Shown here one piece after another: positions 45,907-53,281 of a stretch of 64,000 nucleotides of DNA. Both the position numbers and the translations under genes were made by a program. The stretch spans positions 1 through 64,000 of the forward strand of contig CABZMT010000001.1 of NCBI GenBank assembly GCA_902526965.1, read 5' to 3'. Source of the stretch: an uncultured Alphaproteobacteria bacterium. GTDB taxonomy: Bacteria > Pseudomonadota > Alphaproteobacteria > HIMB59. How positions within the stretch are numbered: the first letter of the stretch is position 1; the number at the start of each line of letters is the position of its first letter. The notes under the pieces were generated by a model that saw only the letters and a program-made list of their open reading frames with translations, had not been told where the DNA came from and searched no databases.

Positions 45907-46773
45907 ATGTTTAGTTATTGCACAGACCCTAAAACCCTTGAAGGGTTAATGTGGTTATCATGTTATGTCACCACAGCAAAACACATGTCGTTTTATTTTT
46001 CATTTTTCGTTGTGATGGGTTTACTTTCTTTGGCAGCTCCATTGGCGATGGCATTTGGATTTGCTGGAGCCACAGCTGCTAGATCATCTTTAAAAATTGT
46101 TAGAGCTTTTGGAAAAGGATATCTTGCAATGATAAGAGGCATACCCGATATTGTATTCTTTTTATTCATTCCAATAGCGCTTGATCAGGCTTTCGAATAT
46201 TTACGACACAAAGTTTTATGCTCTGATGTTACAGAGGCAGTTAGACAAGGTAACGATTTTGTTGTATGTGCAGCTGCAAAACTCCCTTTAAACACAGCTA
46301 GTGAATGGGTTCACGACATTTATGGATTTTCTCTTGCTTTACTTGCTTTTGGCTTTGTGTTTGGGGCTTTTGCGGGCAATGTGTTATCCGGTGCTATGGC
46401 TGCAGTCCCAAAAGCTCAAATAGAAACAGGAGAAGCCTATGGTTTTTCATCAAGTCAAATTTTTAGAAGAATTCTTATTCCACAAATGTGGATTTATGCT
46501 CTGCCAGGTCTATCAAATTTATGGATGATTTTAATCAAAGCAACTCCACTACTATTTCTTTTGGGGATTGAGGACATCGTCTATTGGGCTAAAGAACTAG
46601 GTGGAATTAAAACGGGAGTATACGAATACCCTCATCCTGATTGGCGTGCTTGGTATTTTGGTGTACTGATGATTTTTTATTTATCTCTAACTTATCTATC
46701 TCAATCCGTTCTAGATAAACTTTCTACACGGCTTTCTAAAGGGCAAGCAACTATGGCAGGTAAGGCAGTTTAA
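45907..46773 (+). CDS. Polar amino-acid ABC transporter permease (HisQ-like)
   Basis: A 288-residue inner membrane permease with several hydrophobic helices. The early YLAMIRGIPDIVFFLFIP matches the RGxPxxxxxxF segment of HisMQ permeases, and the EAA loop reads QIETGEAYGFSSSQIFRRILIPQMWIYALPG near residue 175. An extra hydrophilic loop (RHKVLCSDVTEAVRQGNDFVVCAAAKLPL) is unusual for the family and has two cysteines. It overlaps the next permease by one base. Confidence 0.93.
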   Translation: MFSYCTDPKTLEGLMWLSCYVTTAKHMSFYFSFFVVMGLLSLAAPLAMAFGFAGATAARSSLKIVRAFGKGYLAMIRGIPDIVFFLFIPIALDQAFEYLRHKVLCSDVTEAVRQGNDFVVCAAAKLPLNTASEWVHDIYGFSLALLAFGFVFGAFAGNVLSGAMAAVPKAQIETGEAYGFSSSQIFRRILIPQMWIYALPGLSNLWMILIKATPLLFLLGIEDIVYWAKELGGIKTGVYEYPHPDWRAWYFGVLMIFYLSLTYLSQSVLDKLSTRLSKGQATMAGKAV

Positions 46774-47618
46774 TGTCGAGCTGTTTTCAAACTTTTTCTG
46801 ATTACGGCCTCAGATCTATAGGGTATGGAGAGAGACTTTTACCAAAGGCCGATATAACACTTTGCGAGCAATTTGTATTAATCGGTTCGGGTATGATTTG
46901 GAATATATATTTTGCAATCCTAGCATTACTGTTTGGTTTTTTCTTTGCCACTGTTTTAGCTTTAGGGAAAAATTCAAAATTATTTTTGTTAAATGCTCCA
47001 TGTAGAGCTTTTATTTTTATTTTCAGAGGCTCGCCTTTATTCATTCAATTTTTCTTTGCGTATGATTTATTTGTACTTTTACCAAGGCTAGGAGTTGATA
47101 TAGATTTAGGATTTCTTGTTGTAACCGTTGAAACACGTTGGCTTACAAAGGCTTGGTTAGGTGCTTTAATTGTTTTGTTTTTTAATACATCTGCCTATGC
47201 AGGAGAAATTTTTTACGGCGCACTTCGCGCTGTTCCAAGTCAGGATTTAGAGTCTGCGGATGCATTTGGTTTTACAGGCATTAAAAAATTTAGACGTATT
47301 ATCTGGCCAACTATGCTTCGATTAGCTTGGCCCTCCTATACCAATGAAGCAATTTTTATGTTTCATGCAACAACTTTGGTTTTCTTTACGGGTTTTCCTG
47401 CTTGGCAACAAAAAGGGGATGCAATTTACTATGCTAGTTATTTTGCTGATAAGACCTTTAATCCTTTTGTTCCTTATCCAATCGTTGGCTTTTATTTCAT
47501 ATTATTAACCTTAATTATAATTAGTTTGTTCGGCCTGATTAACCGACAGTTGAATAAACATTTACCAACCAATGAACGAAAAAGGTTGAAGATAAATAAA
47601 TATAACCTGATTAGGTAG
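46773..47618 (+). CDS. Polar amino-acid ABC transporter permease (HisM-like)
   Basis: A 281-residue permease partner of the preceding gene. FIFRGSPLFIQFFFAYDLFVLLPRLG is the RGSPLxxQxFF motif of HisM-type permeases, and QDLESADAFGFTGIKKFRRIIWPTMLRLAWPSYTNE is the EAA loop that contacts the ATPase. A hydrophilic N-terminal stretch with Cys residues (SSCFQTFSDYG) precedes the first helix. The operon ends here; a 19-bp gap separates it from the convergent ccmH. Confidence 0.93.
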   Translation: MSSCFQTFSDYGLRSIGYGERLLPKADITLCEQFVLIGSGMIWNIYFAILALLFGFFFATVLALGKNSKLFLLNAPCRAFIFIFRGSPLFIQFFFAYDLFVLLPRLGVDIDLGFLVVTVETRWLTKAWLGALIVLFFNTSAYAGEIFYGALRAVPSQDLESADAFGFTGIKKFRRIIWPTMLRLAWPSYTNEAIFMFHATTLVFFTGFPAWQQKGDAIYYASYFADKTFNPFVPYPIVGFYFILLTLIIISLFGLINRQLNKHLPTNERKRLKINKYNLIR

Positions 47619-47637
47619 ACAGATGCAATAGTATCTC

Positions 47638-48009
47638 TTATGTTTTTTTTAAAAATTTAATTTTGTTTCTTATGAATATAAAAATTATGAAGAGTATAAT
47701 AAAAGGTGTACCCCAAAGTAGAAAATGATTTTTTTGGGGATTAAAAGATATTTCTTCACCATAGATCTTTACTAATTCCATATCAATTTCATTAACAGTC
47801 ATTCCAGAATTATATTTTTTAAGTATTTGTTCTTTTAAATTTATAGCAAATTCTGTATCAGATTCTTGTATGCTCTGTCCCTCACAAACCAAACATCTAA
47901 TTGTTTTGTAATAATCGCTTAATTCATTTACGCCAGCAAAGCTAATCGCAGACATATGAATTGTTATAATTATAATTATTAATTTATAAATATTGCTCGA
48001 TATCTTCAT
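47638..48009 (-). CDS. ccmH: Cytochrome c maturation protein CcmH
   Basis: Thiol-disulfide protein of System I that presents apocytochrome to CcmF. The active motif is IRCLVCEGQSIQESDTEFA (LRCxxCQxQSI). The track start at 48078 adds residues unlike the family; ATG 48009 (MKISSNIYKLIIIIITIHMSAISFA) gives a proper signal peptide and has AAGGACC upstream, so it is preferred (123 residues). A C-terminal helix (LLWGTPFIILFIIFIFI) anchors it in the membrane. It overlaps ccmG by 26 bp. No CcmI domain is fused. Confidence 0.92.
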   Translation of the reverse strand: MKISSNIYKLIIIIITIHMSAISFAGVNELSDYYKTIRCLVCEGQSIQESDTEFAINLKEQILKKYNSGMTVNEIDMELVKIYGEEISFNPQKNHFLLWGTPFIILFIIFIFIRNKIKFLKKT

Positions 48010-48466
48010 AAAACAAAGGTCCTTGAATTTTTTTTTTGATAATTTTATTTTTAATAAAATATGTTTCTGGTACCCCAATCAATCCCATTTCATAAGCAAT
48101 AGTCCCATCATCCCTTAAGATGTGTTCAAAAGGATTACCGTGCTCTTTAATCCATTCTTTAAAATTCTCCTCATCATCTCTAAAATTTACTCCAATTATT
48201 TTTATTCGTTTTTTTTTCATTTCCATTAAAAGCGGATGTTCTGCTAGACAAGGCTTACACCAAGATGCAAAAAAATTTACAACATAAAATTCACCCATTG
48301 CATTTTCATCAATTAATTCATTGTTATAAAAATCAGGTGTCTCAAACACTAAGTTAGATATTTCCTCCTGTTTGTTGTTTTTATCTGTTGTTTGGTTTAA
48401 ATAAAAAAGTATACAAACAGCTAGTACCACTACACCCATAAAGGGTATTATTAAATTTTTTTTCAT
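47984..48466 (-). CDS. ccmG: Thioredoxin-like CcmG (DsbE)
   Basis: Membrane-anchored periplasmic thioredoxin that reduces apocytochrome c and CcmH. The N-terminal anchor is LIIPFMGVVVLAVCILFYL, and the active site is FYVVNFFASWCKPCLAEHPLLMEM (WCxPC) with the CcmG hallmark GVNFRDDEENFKEWIKEHGNPF and YEMGLIGVPETYFIK (cis-Pro VPET). Length 160 is slightly short. It overlaps ccmF by 4 bp. Confidence 0.95.
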   Translation of the reverse strand: MKKNLIIPFMGVVVLAVCILFYLNQTTDKNNKQEEISNLVFETPDFYNNELIDENAMGEFYVVNFFASWCKPCLAEHPLLMEMKKKRIKIIGVNFRDDEENFKEWIKEHGNPFEHILRDDGTIAYEMGLIGVPETYFIKNKIIKKKIQGPLFYEDIEQYL

Positions 48467-50295
48467 TTTCTTTTAACTATTGATAAAAATATTGAAAAAA
48501 TAAGCATAATCGAACTTAACCATAATAAATTTATAAATGGTTTATAAACTAAGTTAATTCCTACCTGATTACTTTCAATGGTTGATATTGTTGCATAATA
48601 CTGACTAAAAAAGACATTGGTAGTATTAACCTCATTAGTGACTTGCCCAGACGGCTGATAGATATTTTTTGAAGGAGAGAGTTGTCTATTCTGATGCCCA
48701 TTAGAAATTAATAAATCTACAGATATTCTTTGATAATTTTGAAAGCTTTCATCTTTAATATTTTCAATTATCGCAATTTTATTATTTTGAAGTGCAATTT
48801 CATTAGAGCTATTTTTTTCAAATAGTAAATTTTCTTCATAATCAAATTGCTCTGTATACACAGCGGCAATTATAAAGACGCCAATACTTAAATGTGCTAA
48901 CCATTGAGAATAAAAATTTAGATTTTTCTTCACATTAGTTTTTAAAACTAGAATACTCTTTATAAACAAAGGACCTGTAATAAAAATACTTAAAGCAAAG
49001 TAAAAATTTTCAAATAAGTAAAAAGATAGTAAAGAAATTACTAAAGATAAGACTAAAATATAGGGTAACTGTTTATCTTTTTTTTCATGTTTTCCCCAAC
49101 TAATCTGAGGTGCAAAGGCCATAAACAAAATTAATGGCGCTAGTAACAAATTAAAAGCAAAATTATAATAGGGTGCACCGACAGAGACTGATGTTTCAAG
49201 GATCATTTCACTAAATAGAGGGTAAACTGTTCCAATAAAGACAACTAGTGCTGAGCAGATAAAAAATATATTATTTAGTAAAAGAAAACTTTCTTTACTA
49301 AATAAATCAAAAGAGTCTTCATTAAAATTTGAAATACTTTTTATATTTAATCGCACTGTCATGGCTAATAAATATCCAATTATTATTATTAAAAATAATC
49401 CCCTTAGCGGGTCTGATGCAAAACTATGAACAGATACAATTAAGTTCGAGCGAACTAAAAATGTTCCAAATACGGATGCGATAAAGCAATATAGCCCTAA
49501 ATTTAAACTCCATAGCTTAAGTTGATTACTTTTTATAGAAACCTTCAGAGAATGTATCAAGGCAGTGTTCAATAACCATGGTATTAATGAGATATTTTCT
49601 ACTGGATCCCAAAACCACCAGCCTCCCCACCCTAATTCTGAGTAAGCCCAATAAGATCCTAAAACAATGCCAGCTGTTAGAAAAAACCATGCTATCTTGG
49701 CCCAAATCAGCATCTCTTCAAATAATTTTTCTGAAAAATCTTGTTTTATTAACATGTGAGCAGACAATACAAAGGGAATAACCAAACCAATGTATCCCAG
49801 AAATAACGTAGGTGGGTGAATTACAAATAAAAAATGCTGTAAAATAGGATTTAGACCCAAACCTAATATTTCTTCATTCGCTTCTACATAAGTAAAAGGG
49901 TTTGAGCTAATCATTACATAAAGCAGAAATAAAGTGGAGATAAATATAATATTCTTGTGTATCTCAACTGTGCAATTTTTGTTAAGAAAAAAAATACCAA
50001 ATAAGTTGATTAAAAATACCCATAACAAAATTGAACCTTCATGACTGCCCCATGCAGATGTTACTTTATAAAATAATGGATCATCAATATAAGAATTTTC
50101 AATGACGTTAAGCAGTGTAAAATCTGAAATTGAAAATGCATATATTAAAAGAATAAAGGGTAATAGATTTATAAAATAAATTATTCTTAAAGATAAAATC
50201 TCTGACGGAATTAATTTATTTAATAATTTAACGTAAAATAATACTGTCAGAATTAAAGAAATATAAACAATCCCATTACCAAAAAGTGATATCAA
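48463..50295 (-). CDS. ccmF: Heme lyase CcmF
   Basis: Large inner membrane protein (610 residues, many hydrophobic segments) that attaches heme to apocytochrome c. The WWD heme-handling motif is ELGWGGWWFWDPVENISLIPWLLNTALIHS near residues 225-255, with conserved GSHEGSILLWVF and HPPTLFLGYIG upstream. A long periplasmic segment near the C-terminus and a last membrane helix (INLLWLSSIMLIFSIFLSIV) complete it. The protein is about 40 residues shorter than typical CcmF. Adjacent to ccmE (1-bp overlap region). Confidence 0.97.
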   Translation of the reverse strand: MISLFGNGIVYISLILTVLFYVKLLNKLIPSEILSLRIIYFINLLPFILLIYAFSISDFTLLNVIENSYIDDPLFYKVTSAWGSHEGSILLWVFLINLFGIFFLNKNCTVEIHKNIIFISTLFLLYVMISSNPFTYVEANEEILGLGLNPILQHFLFVIHPPTLFLGYIGLVIPFVLSAHMLIKQDFSEKLFEEMLIWAKIAWFFLTAGIVLGSYWAYSELGWGGWWFWDPVENISLIPWLLNTALIHSLKVSIKSNQLKLWSLNLGLYCFIASVFGTFLVRSNLIVSVHSFASDPLRGLFLIIIIGYLLAMTVRLNIKSISNFNEDSFDLFSKESFLLLNNIFFICSALVVFIGTVYPLFSEMILETSVSVGAPYYNFAFNLLLAPLILFMAFAPQISWGKHEKKDKQLPYILVLSLVISLLSFYLFENFYFALSIFITGPLFIKSILVLKTNVKKNLNFYSQWLAHLSIGVFIIAAVYTEQFDYEENLLFEKNSSNEIALQNNKIAIIENIKDESFQNYQRISVDLLISNGHQNRQLSPSKNIYQPSGQVTNEVNTTNVFFSQYYATISTIESNQVGINLVYKPFINLLWLSSIMLIFSIFLSIVKRK

Positions 50296-50745
50296 TTAAT
50301 CACCTCTCCATTTTCCTTCTTCTTTTAATTTGTCTATGGCGCTTTGGGGCATATAATTTTCGTCATGTTTTGCTAAGACAATTTCTGCAATAAAAGTATT
50401 ATTAATTAATTTTCCCTCAACAATAATTCCTTTTTTTTCCTCTACCAAGTTTGGAAGTGTTTTCGAAAAAACAACACTGATGGAATTTTTGTTTTGATCA
50501 ATTACTTCAAAAACCCAACTCCCATCTATAAATTTTAAACTATTTTCTTTTACAAGCCCTCCAACTCTTAAATACTTATTTTCTAATTCATTCATACCTT
50601 TTAAATCTGTTGGCTCAACAAAATAAGCAATCTGGTCTTTTAAGGAGTAACTAATTAAAAATATAGATGAGGAGAAGCAGATAAAGATGATTAATAAGAA
50701 AATAAATCGTTTTTTAATCTGTTTGTTTAATTTGATTATGTGCAC
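50296..50745 (-). CDS. ccmE: Heme chaperone CcmE
   Basis: Periplasmic heme carrier with an N-terminal anchor (RFIFLLIIFICFSSSIFLISY) and an OB-fold. LRVGGLVKENSLKFIDGSWVFEVIDQNKNSISVVFSKTLPNLVEEKKGIIVEG is the family core. The heme-binding histidine is in EIVLAKHDENYMP near residue 128, with the conserved Tyr. Length 149 is typical. Its start overlaps ccmD by 32 bp. Confidence 0.97.
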   Translation of the reverse strand: MHIIKLNKQIKKRFIFLLIIFICFSSSIFLISYSLKDQIAYFVEPTDLKGMNELENKYLRVGGLVKENSLKFIDGSWVFEVIDQNKNSISVVFSKTLPNLVEEKKGIIVEGKLINNTFIAEIVLAKHDENYMPQSAIDKLKEEGKWRGD

Positions 50746-50854
50746 TAATCTTATTAAAGACTTTTTTCTTCAACAGCATAATTATAATCGTTGTCACAGC
50801 GCAGATGATCCCAAAAAAAACGTAGCAAATTAAGACAAACTCTAAACTAGTCAT
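50714..50854 (-). CDS. ccmD: CcmD, small membrane subunit (not in the ORF track)
   Basis: Reading the minus strand from ATG 50854 gives a 46-residue protein, MTSLEFVLICYVFFGIICAV then TTIIIMLLKKKVFNKISAHN, ending QIKQTD. It has one membrane helix followed by a basic cytoplasmic tail, the classic layout of CcmD, which helps release heme-loaded CcmE from CcmABC. It lies between ccmC (8-bp overlap) and ccmE (32-bp overlap), exactly where CcmD belongs. Confidence 0.9.
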   Translation of the reverse strand: MTSLEFVLICYVFFGIICAVTTIIIMLLKKKVFNKISAHNQIKQTD

Positions 50855-51554
50855 TTAATAATTTAGACCTCATTATCTTCCTTTTTTCTATAATTATATA
50901 AAATATGTTAGAAAACCAATACATCGTTAACATAAAAATACCCAAAAAACTCACCAGCAAAGTAATTAAATAGTCATTGGTCATACTAGGACCACCTATT
51001 CTTAAAACGCTACTTCCTTGGTGAAGTGTTGTCCACCAATCAACGGAAAACTTAACAATTGGTAGATTTACCATACCTATTATTGCTAGTATTGATGCAG
51101 CAAAATCTGCTTTTTGGAAGTGTTCAAAAGAGTATAAAAGAAGAATATGCCCTAAGTAGATAAAAGCTAAAATTAACATTGAAGTCAGTCTTGCATCCCA
51201 TACCCAATAAGCTCCCCATGTTAAATTTCCCCATATTGAACCAGTTACTAAAACAACAATGCTCATTATTAATCCTATAGGCGATAAAGATCTCGCAATT
51301 GTAAATGCAGTCGGAGATTTAAAGATGAGACCTATAATACTACTAATTCCCATTGCTAAAAATATTGCCAAAGATAGCCATGCGGCAGGTACATGGATAA
51401 ACATGATTTTAAAAGAAATTCCTTGATAGTAGTCATTCTCAATAAAAATGATTAAAAAAGCCGCAATGCCAATTAATAAAAGTGATAATAAAACAATATA
51501 TTTAGATATGGAGTTCATAAAAGTTGAGAGAGTATTTGGAGTTATGGCGAACAT
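50847..51554 (-). CDS. ccmC: Heme-handling protein CcmC
   Basis: A 235-residue membrane protein with six hydrophobic segments that loads heme onto CcmE. Its WWD motif reads GSIWGNLTWGAYWVWDARLTSMLILAFIYLG, and the flanking histidines occur in MFIHVPAAWLSLAIF and the later FSVDWWTTLHQGSSVLR. The length is typical. It overlaps ccmD by 8 bp and ccmB by one base. Confidence 0.97.
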   Translation of the reverse strand: MFAITPNTLSTFMNSISKYIVLLSLLLIGIAAFLIIFIENDYYQGISFKIMFIHVPAAWLSLAIFLAMGISSIIGLIFKSPTAFTIARSLSPIGLIMSIVVLVTGSIWGNLTWGAYWVWDARLTSMLILAFIYLGHILLLYSFEHFQKADFAASILAIIGMVNLPIVKFSVDWWTTLHQGSSVLRIGGPSMTNDYLITLLVSFLGIFMLTMYWFSNIFYIIIEKRKIMRSKLLND

Positions 51555-52213
51555 TAGACCGATAATTTTTTTAAAGCAAAACTAGTTAGTAAAGGTGAGA
51601 AAGCTAAATTTAACAAAAAATAGGCAACAAAAAATAAATACATTTTGTACGTATTAAAATCAATTACATCAGTAATTGCCATAGAAAATATTAGGATAGG
51701 GACAAAAAGAGGCAGCGTTAAAATACTTGTAAGAGAGAGTTTATTATTTTTGGATATAGTAATCGAGGCAGTCATGGAAGCAATAAAAATAATACTTAGA
51801 AGCGATAGAGATAAAAGAATATTTATTTGCACTAAATAAGACAAATCTATATTTAAAATTGTCAAAATAAGGGGAGAAAAAATTACAAAAAAAATTATTA
51901 AATTTATATAGATCATCATATTTTTAACAAAAATAATTATCTCTAGAGAAAAAGGGGAGAGTATATACTGCTGAAGTTTTGCCTCATCAAAATCTAGACT
52001 ATATACCTTTTCAACTTTAAATAATGAAATGAAAAAAATCATTATATATAAAAAAGATAAAGGAGCATTCATGCCCATTGATTCATTTCTTAAAGATAAA
52101 GAGAATATAGAACACGCAATAATTAATAAACAGAACAGAACAAAACTAAAGATACTTCCTTTAAGCATCAATTTAAATTCATTTGTAATTAACTTAAAAA
52201 AATTTTTTATCAT
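51554..52213 (-). CDS. ccmB: ABC permease CcmB
   Basis: A 219-residue membrane component of the CcmAB exporter that drives heme transfer from CcmC to CcmE. It has about six hydrophobic segments; LTNEFKLMLKGSIFSFVLFCLLIIACSIFSLSLRN and SLDFDEAKLQQYILSPFSLEIIIFVKNM match the CcmB start and the FExGxLEQLLLSP-type loop; LTLPLFVPILIFSMA matches the conserved LPLxxPxLIF segment. It overlaps ccmA by 4 bp. Confidence 0.95.
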   Translation of the reverse strand: MIKNFFKLITNEFKLMLKGSIFSFVLFCLLIIACSIFSLSLRNESMGMNAPLSFLYIMIFFISLFKVEKVYSLDFDEAKLQQYILSPFSLEIIIFVKNMMIYINLIIFFVIFSPLILTILNIDLSYLVQINILLSLSLLSIIFIASMTASITISKNNKLSLTSILTLPLFVPILIFSMAITDVIDFNTYKMYLFFVAYFLLNLAFSPLLTSFALKKLSV

Positions 52214-52812
52214 ATTAATTGAATTGTTTTGTAATCATTCAAACCAATCTTTTGATGACTAGCTATGATTATTATTCCTTTATTTTCTAACTTTTTTTCA
52301 AATAAAGTGCTTATTTTATTTATAGACTCTGTATCAAGACCGCTGAAAGGATCATCAAGAATCCAAACTGGCTTATTAACTAACATTAGCAGCAAAAGTT
52401 GAAGTTTTTTTTTCTGACCAAAAGAAAGTTGATAAAATTTTTTATCAAGATTCAATTCTTGAAATAAAAAGTTAACACTTTTGTTTTTTATAGATTTGTC
52501 AAAATTCACATTATGCACAGAGAGCCAGTAATCAATATTCTGATTTAATGTTAAAGTGTCAAAAGCAAAATTATTTTCACCAATATATAAGAAACACTCT
52601 GATGCAATATGATTATCAATCGATGTGCCATGGTAAGTAACATTTCCCTCTAGTGGTTCTGTAAAATTCACAATGTTTGACAAAAGAGTCGTTTTGCCTA
52701 CACCATTAGCCCCACTTACTAGCAATAATTCCCCAGGAGATATTTTAAAATTAATATCTTTGTATATAAGAATATTTCCTCGAGCAAAAGATAAGTTGTT
52801 AACTTCTATCAT
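52210..52812 (-). CDS. ccmA: Heme exporter ATPase CcmA
   Basis: A 200-residue ABC ATPase: Walker A LLLVSGANGVGKTTLLSNIV near residues 30-50, signature LSFGQKKKLQLLLLMLV (in place of LSxGQxxR), Walker B VWILDDPFSGLDTESINKI. The shape and small size match CcmA. First gene of ccmABCDEFGH. Its upstream region contains the terminator of the histone-like gene at 52818-52842, so the ccm operon promoter must lie within or very near this short gap. Confidence 0.96.
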   Translation of the reverse strand: MIEVNNLSFARGNILIYKDINFKISPGELLLVSGANGVGKTTLLSNIVNFTEPLEGNVTYHGTSIDNHIASECFLYIGENNFAFDTLTLNQNIDYWLSVHNVNFDKSIKNKSVNFLFQELNLDKKFYQLSFGQKKKLQLLLLMLVNKPVWILDDPFSGLDTESINKISTLFEKKLENKGIIIIASHQKIGLNDYKTIQLI

Positions 52813-52842
52813 AAAAAAAAGCGGGTGATTATAACCCGCTTT
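52812..52842 (-). terminator. Rho-independent terminator of the histone-like gene
   Basis: AAAGCGGGT (52818-52826) and ACCCGCTTT (52834-52842) form a perfect 9-bp stem with a 7-nt loop. On the minus strand it is followed by T's. It lies between the Lys/Ala-rich gene and ccmA. Confidence 0.9.
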
Positions 52843-52872
52843 TGATGTTTTAAATATTTAAAACTTTGAAAA

Positions 52873-53148
52873 TTATCTTCTTTTTCTTGAAGCTTTTTTC
52901 TTTTTAGGAGCTGCTTTCTTTTTTGCAGCTTTTCTTTTCTTAGGAGCTGCTTTTTTCTTGGCAGCTTTTTTCTTTTTAGGTGCTGCTTTTTTCTTTTTTG
53001 GAGCTGCTTTCTTTTTTGCAGCTTTTCTTTTCTTAGGAGCTGCTTTCTTTTTTGCAGCCTTCTTCTTTTTAGGCGCTACCTTTTTTGCAGCTTTTCTTTT
53101 CTTAGGTGCCGCTTTTTTCTTGGCAGCTTTTTTCTTTTTTACAGCCAT
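52873..53148 (-). CDS. Histone H1-like Lys/Ala-rich DNA-binding protein
   Basis: A 91-residue protein made almost only of Lys, Ala, Pro and Arg. The unit KKAAPKKRKAAKK or KKAAPKKKKA is repeated across the whole length, ending ASRKRR. Such proteins resemble the C-terminal tail of eukaryotic H1 and bind DNA through charge. A very good ribosome site (AAGGAGG) precedes ATG 53148 and a strong terminator follows, so it is probably abundant. The repeat is at DNA level too and could change length by slippage. The plus-strand Phe-rich ORF at 52958-53200 is its shadow. Confidence 0.88.
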   Translation of the reverse strand: MAVKKKKAAKKKAAPKKRKAAKKVAPKKKKAAKKKAAPKKRKAAKKKAAPKKKKAAPKKKKAAKKKAAPKKRKAAKKKAAPKKKKASRKRR

Positions 53149-53281
53149 TATAGCCTCCTTACTTTTTACACTTACTAGTAAGTATAAAACGAATATTTAA
53201 AAATATTCATTTTCTAAAAAAAACTTTAAAAAAGTATTTAATTAAGTCAACATTTTATTTGTGGTAACTTCTTTTAATTAA

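Noticed and set aside
52958-53200. Plus-strand ORF rich in Phe/Ala opposite the Lys-rich gene
   Set aside because: It is the antisense of the AAA/AAG-rich lysine repeats (TTT/TTC); it has no motif and no ribosome site, and the Lys-rich gene explains the sequence.
53149-53281. Possible small RNA between the H1-like gene and the helicase
   Set aside because: The 133-bp gap is AT-rich with T/A runs and only a ribosome site and promoters can be argued; no stable GC stem is seen.
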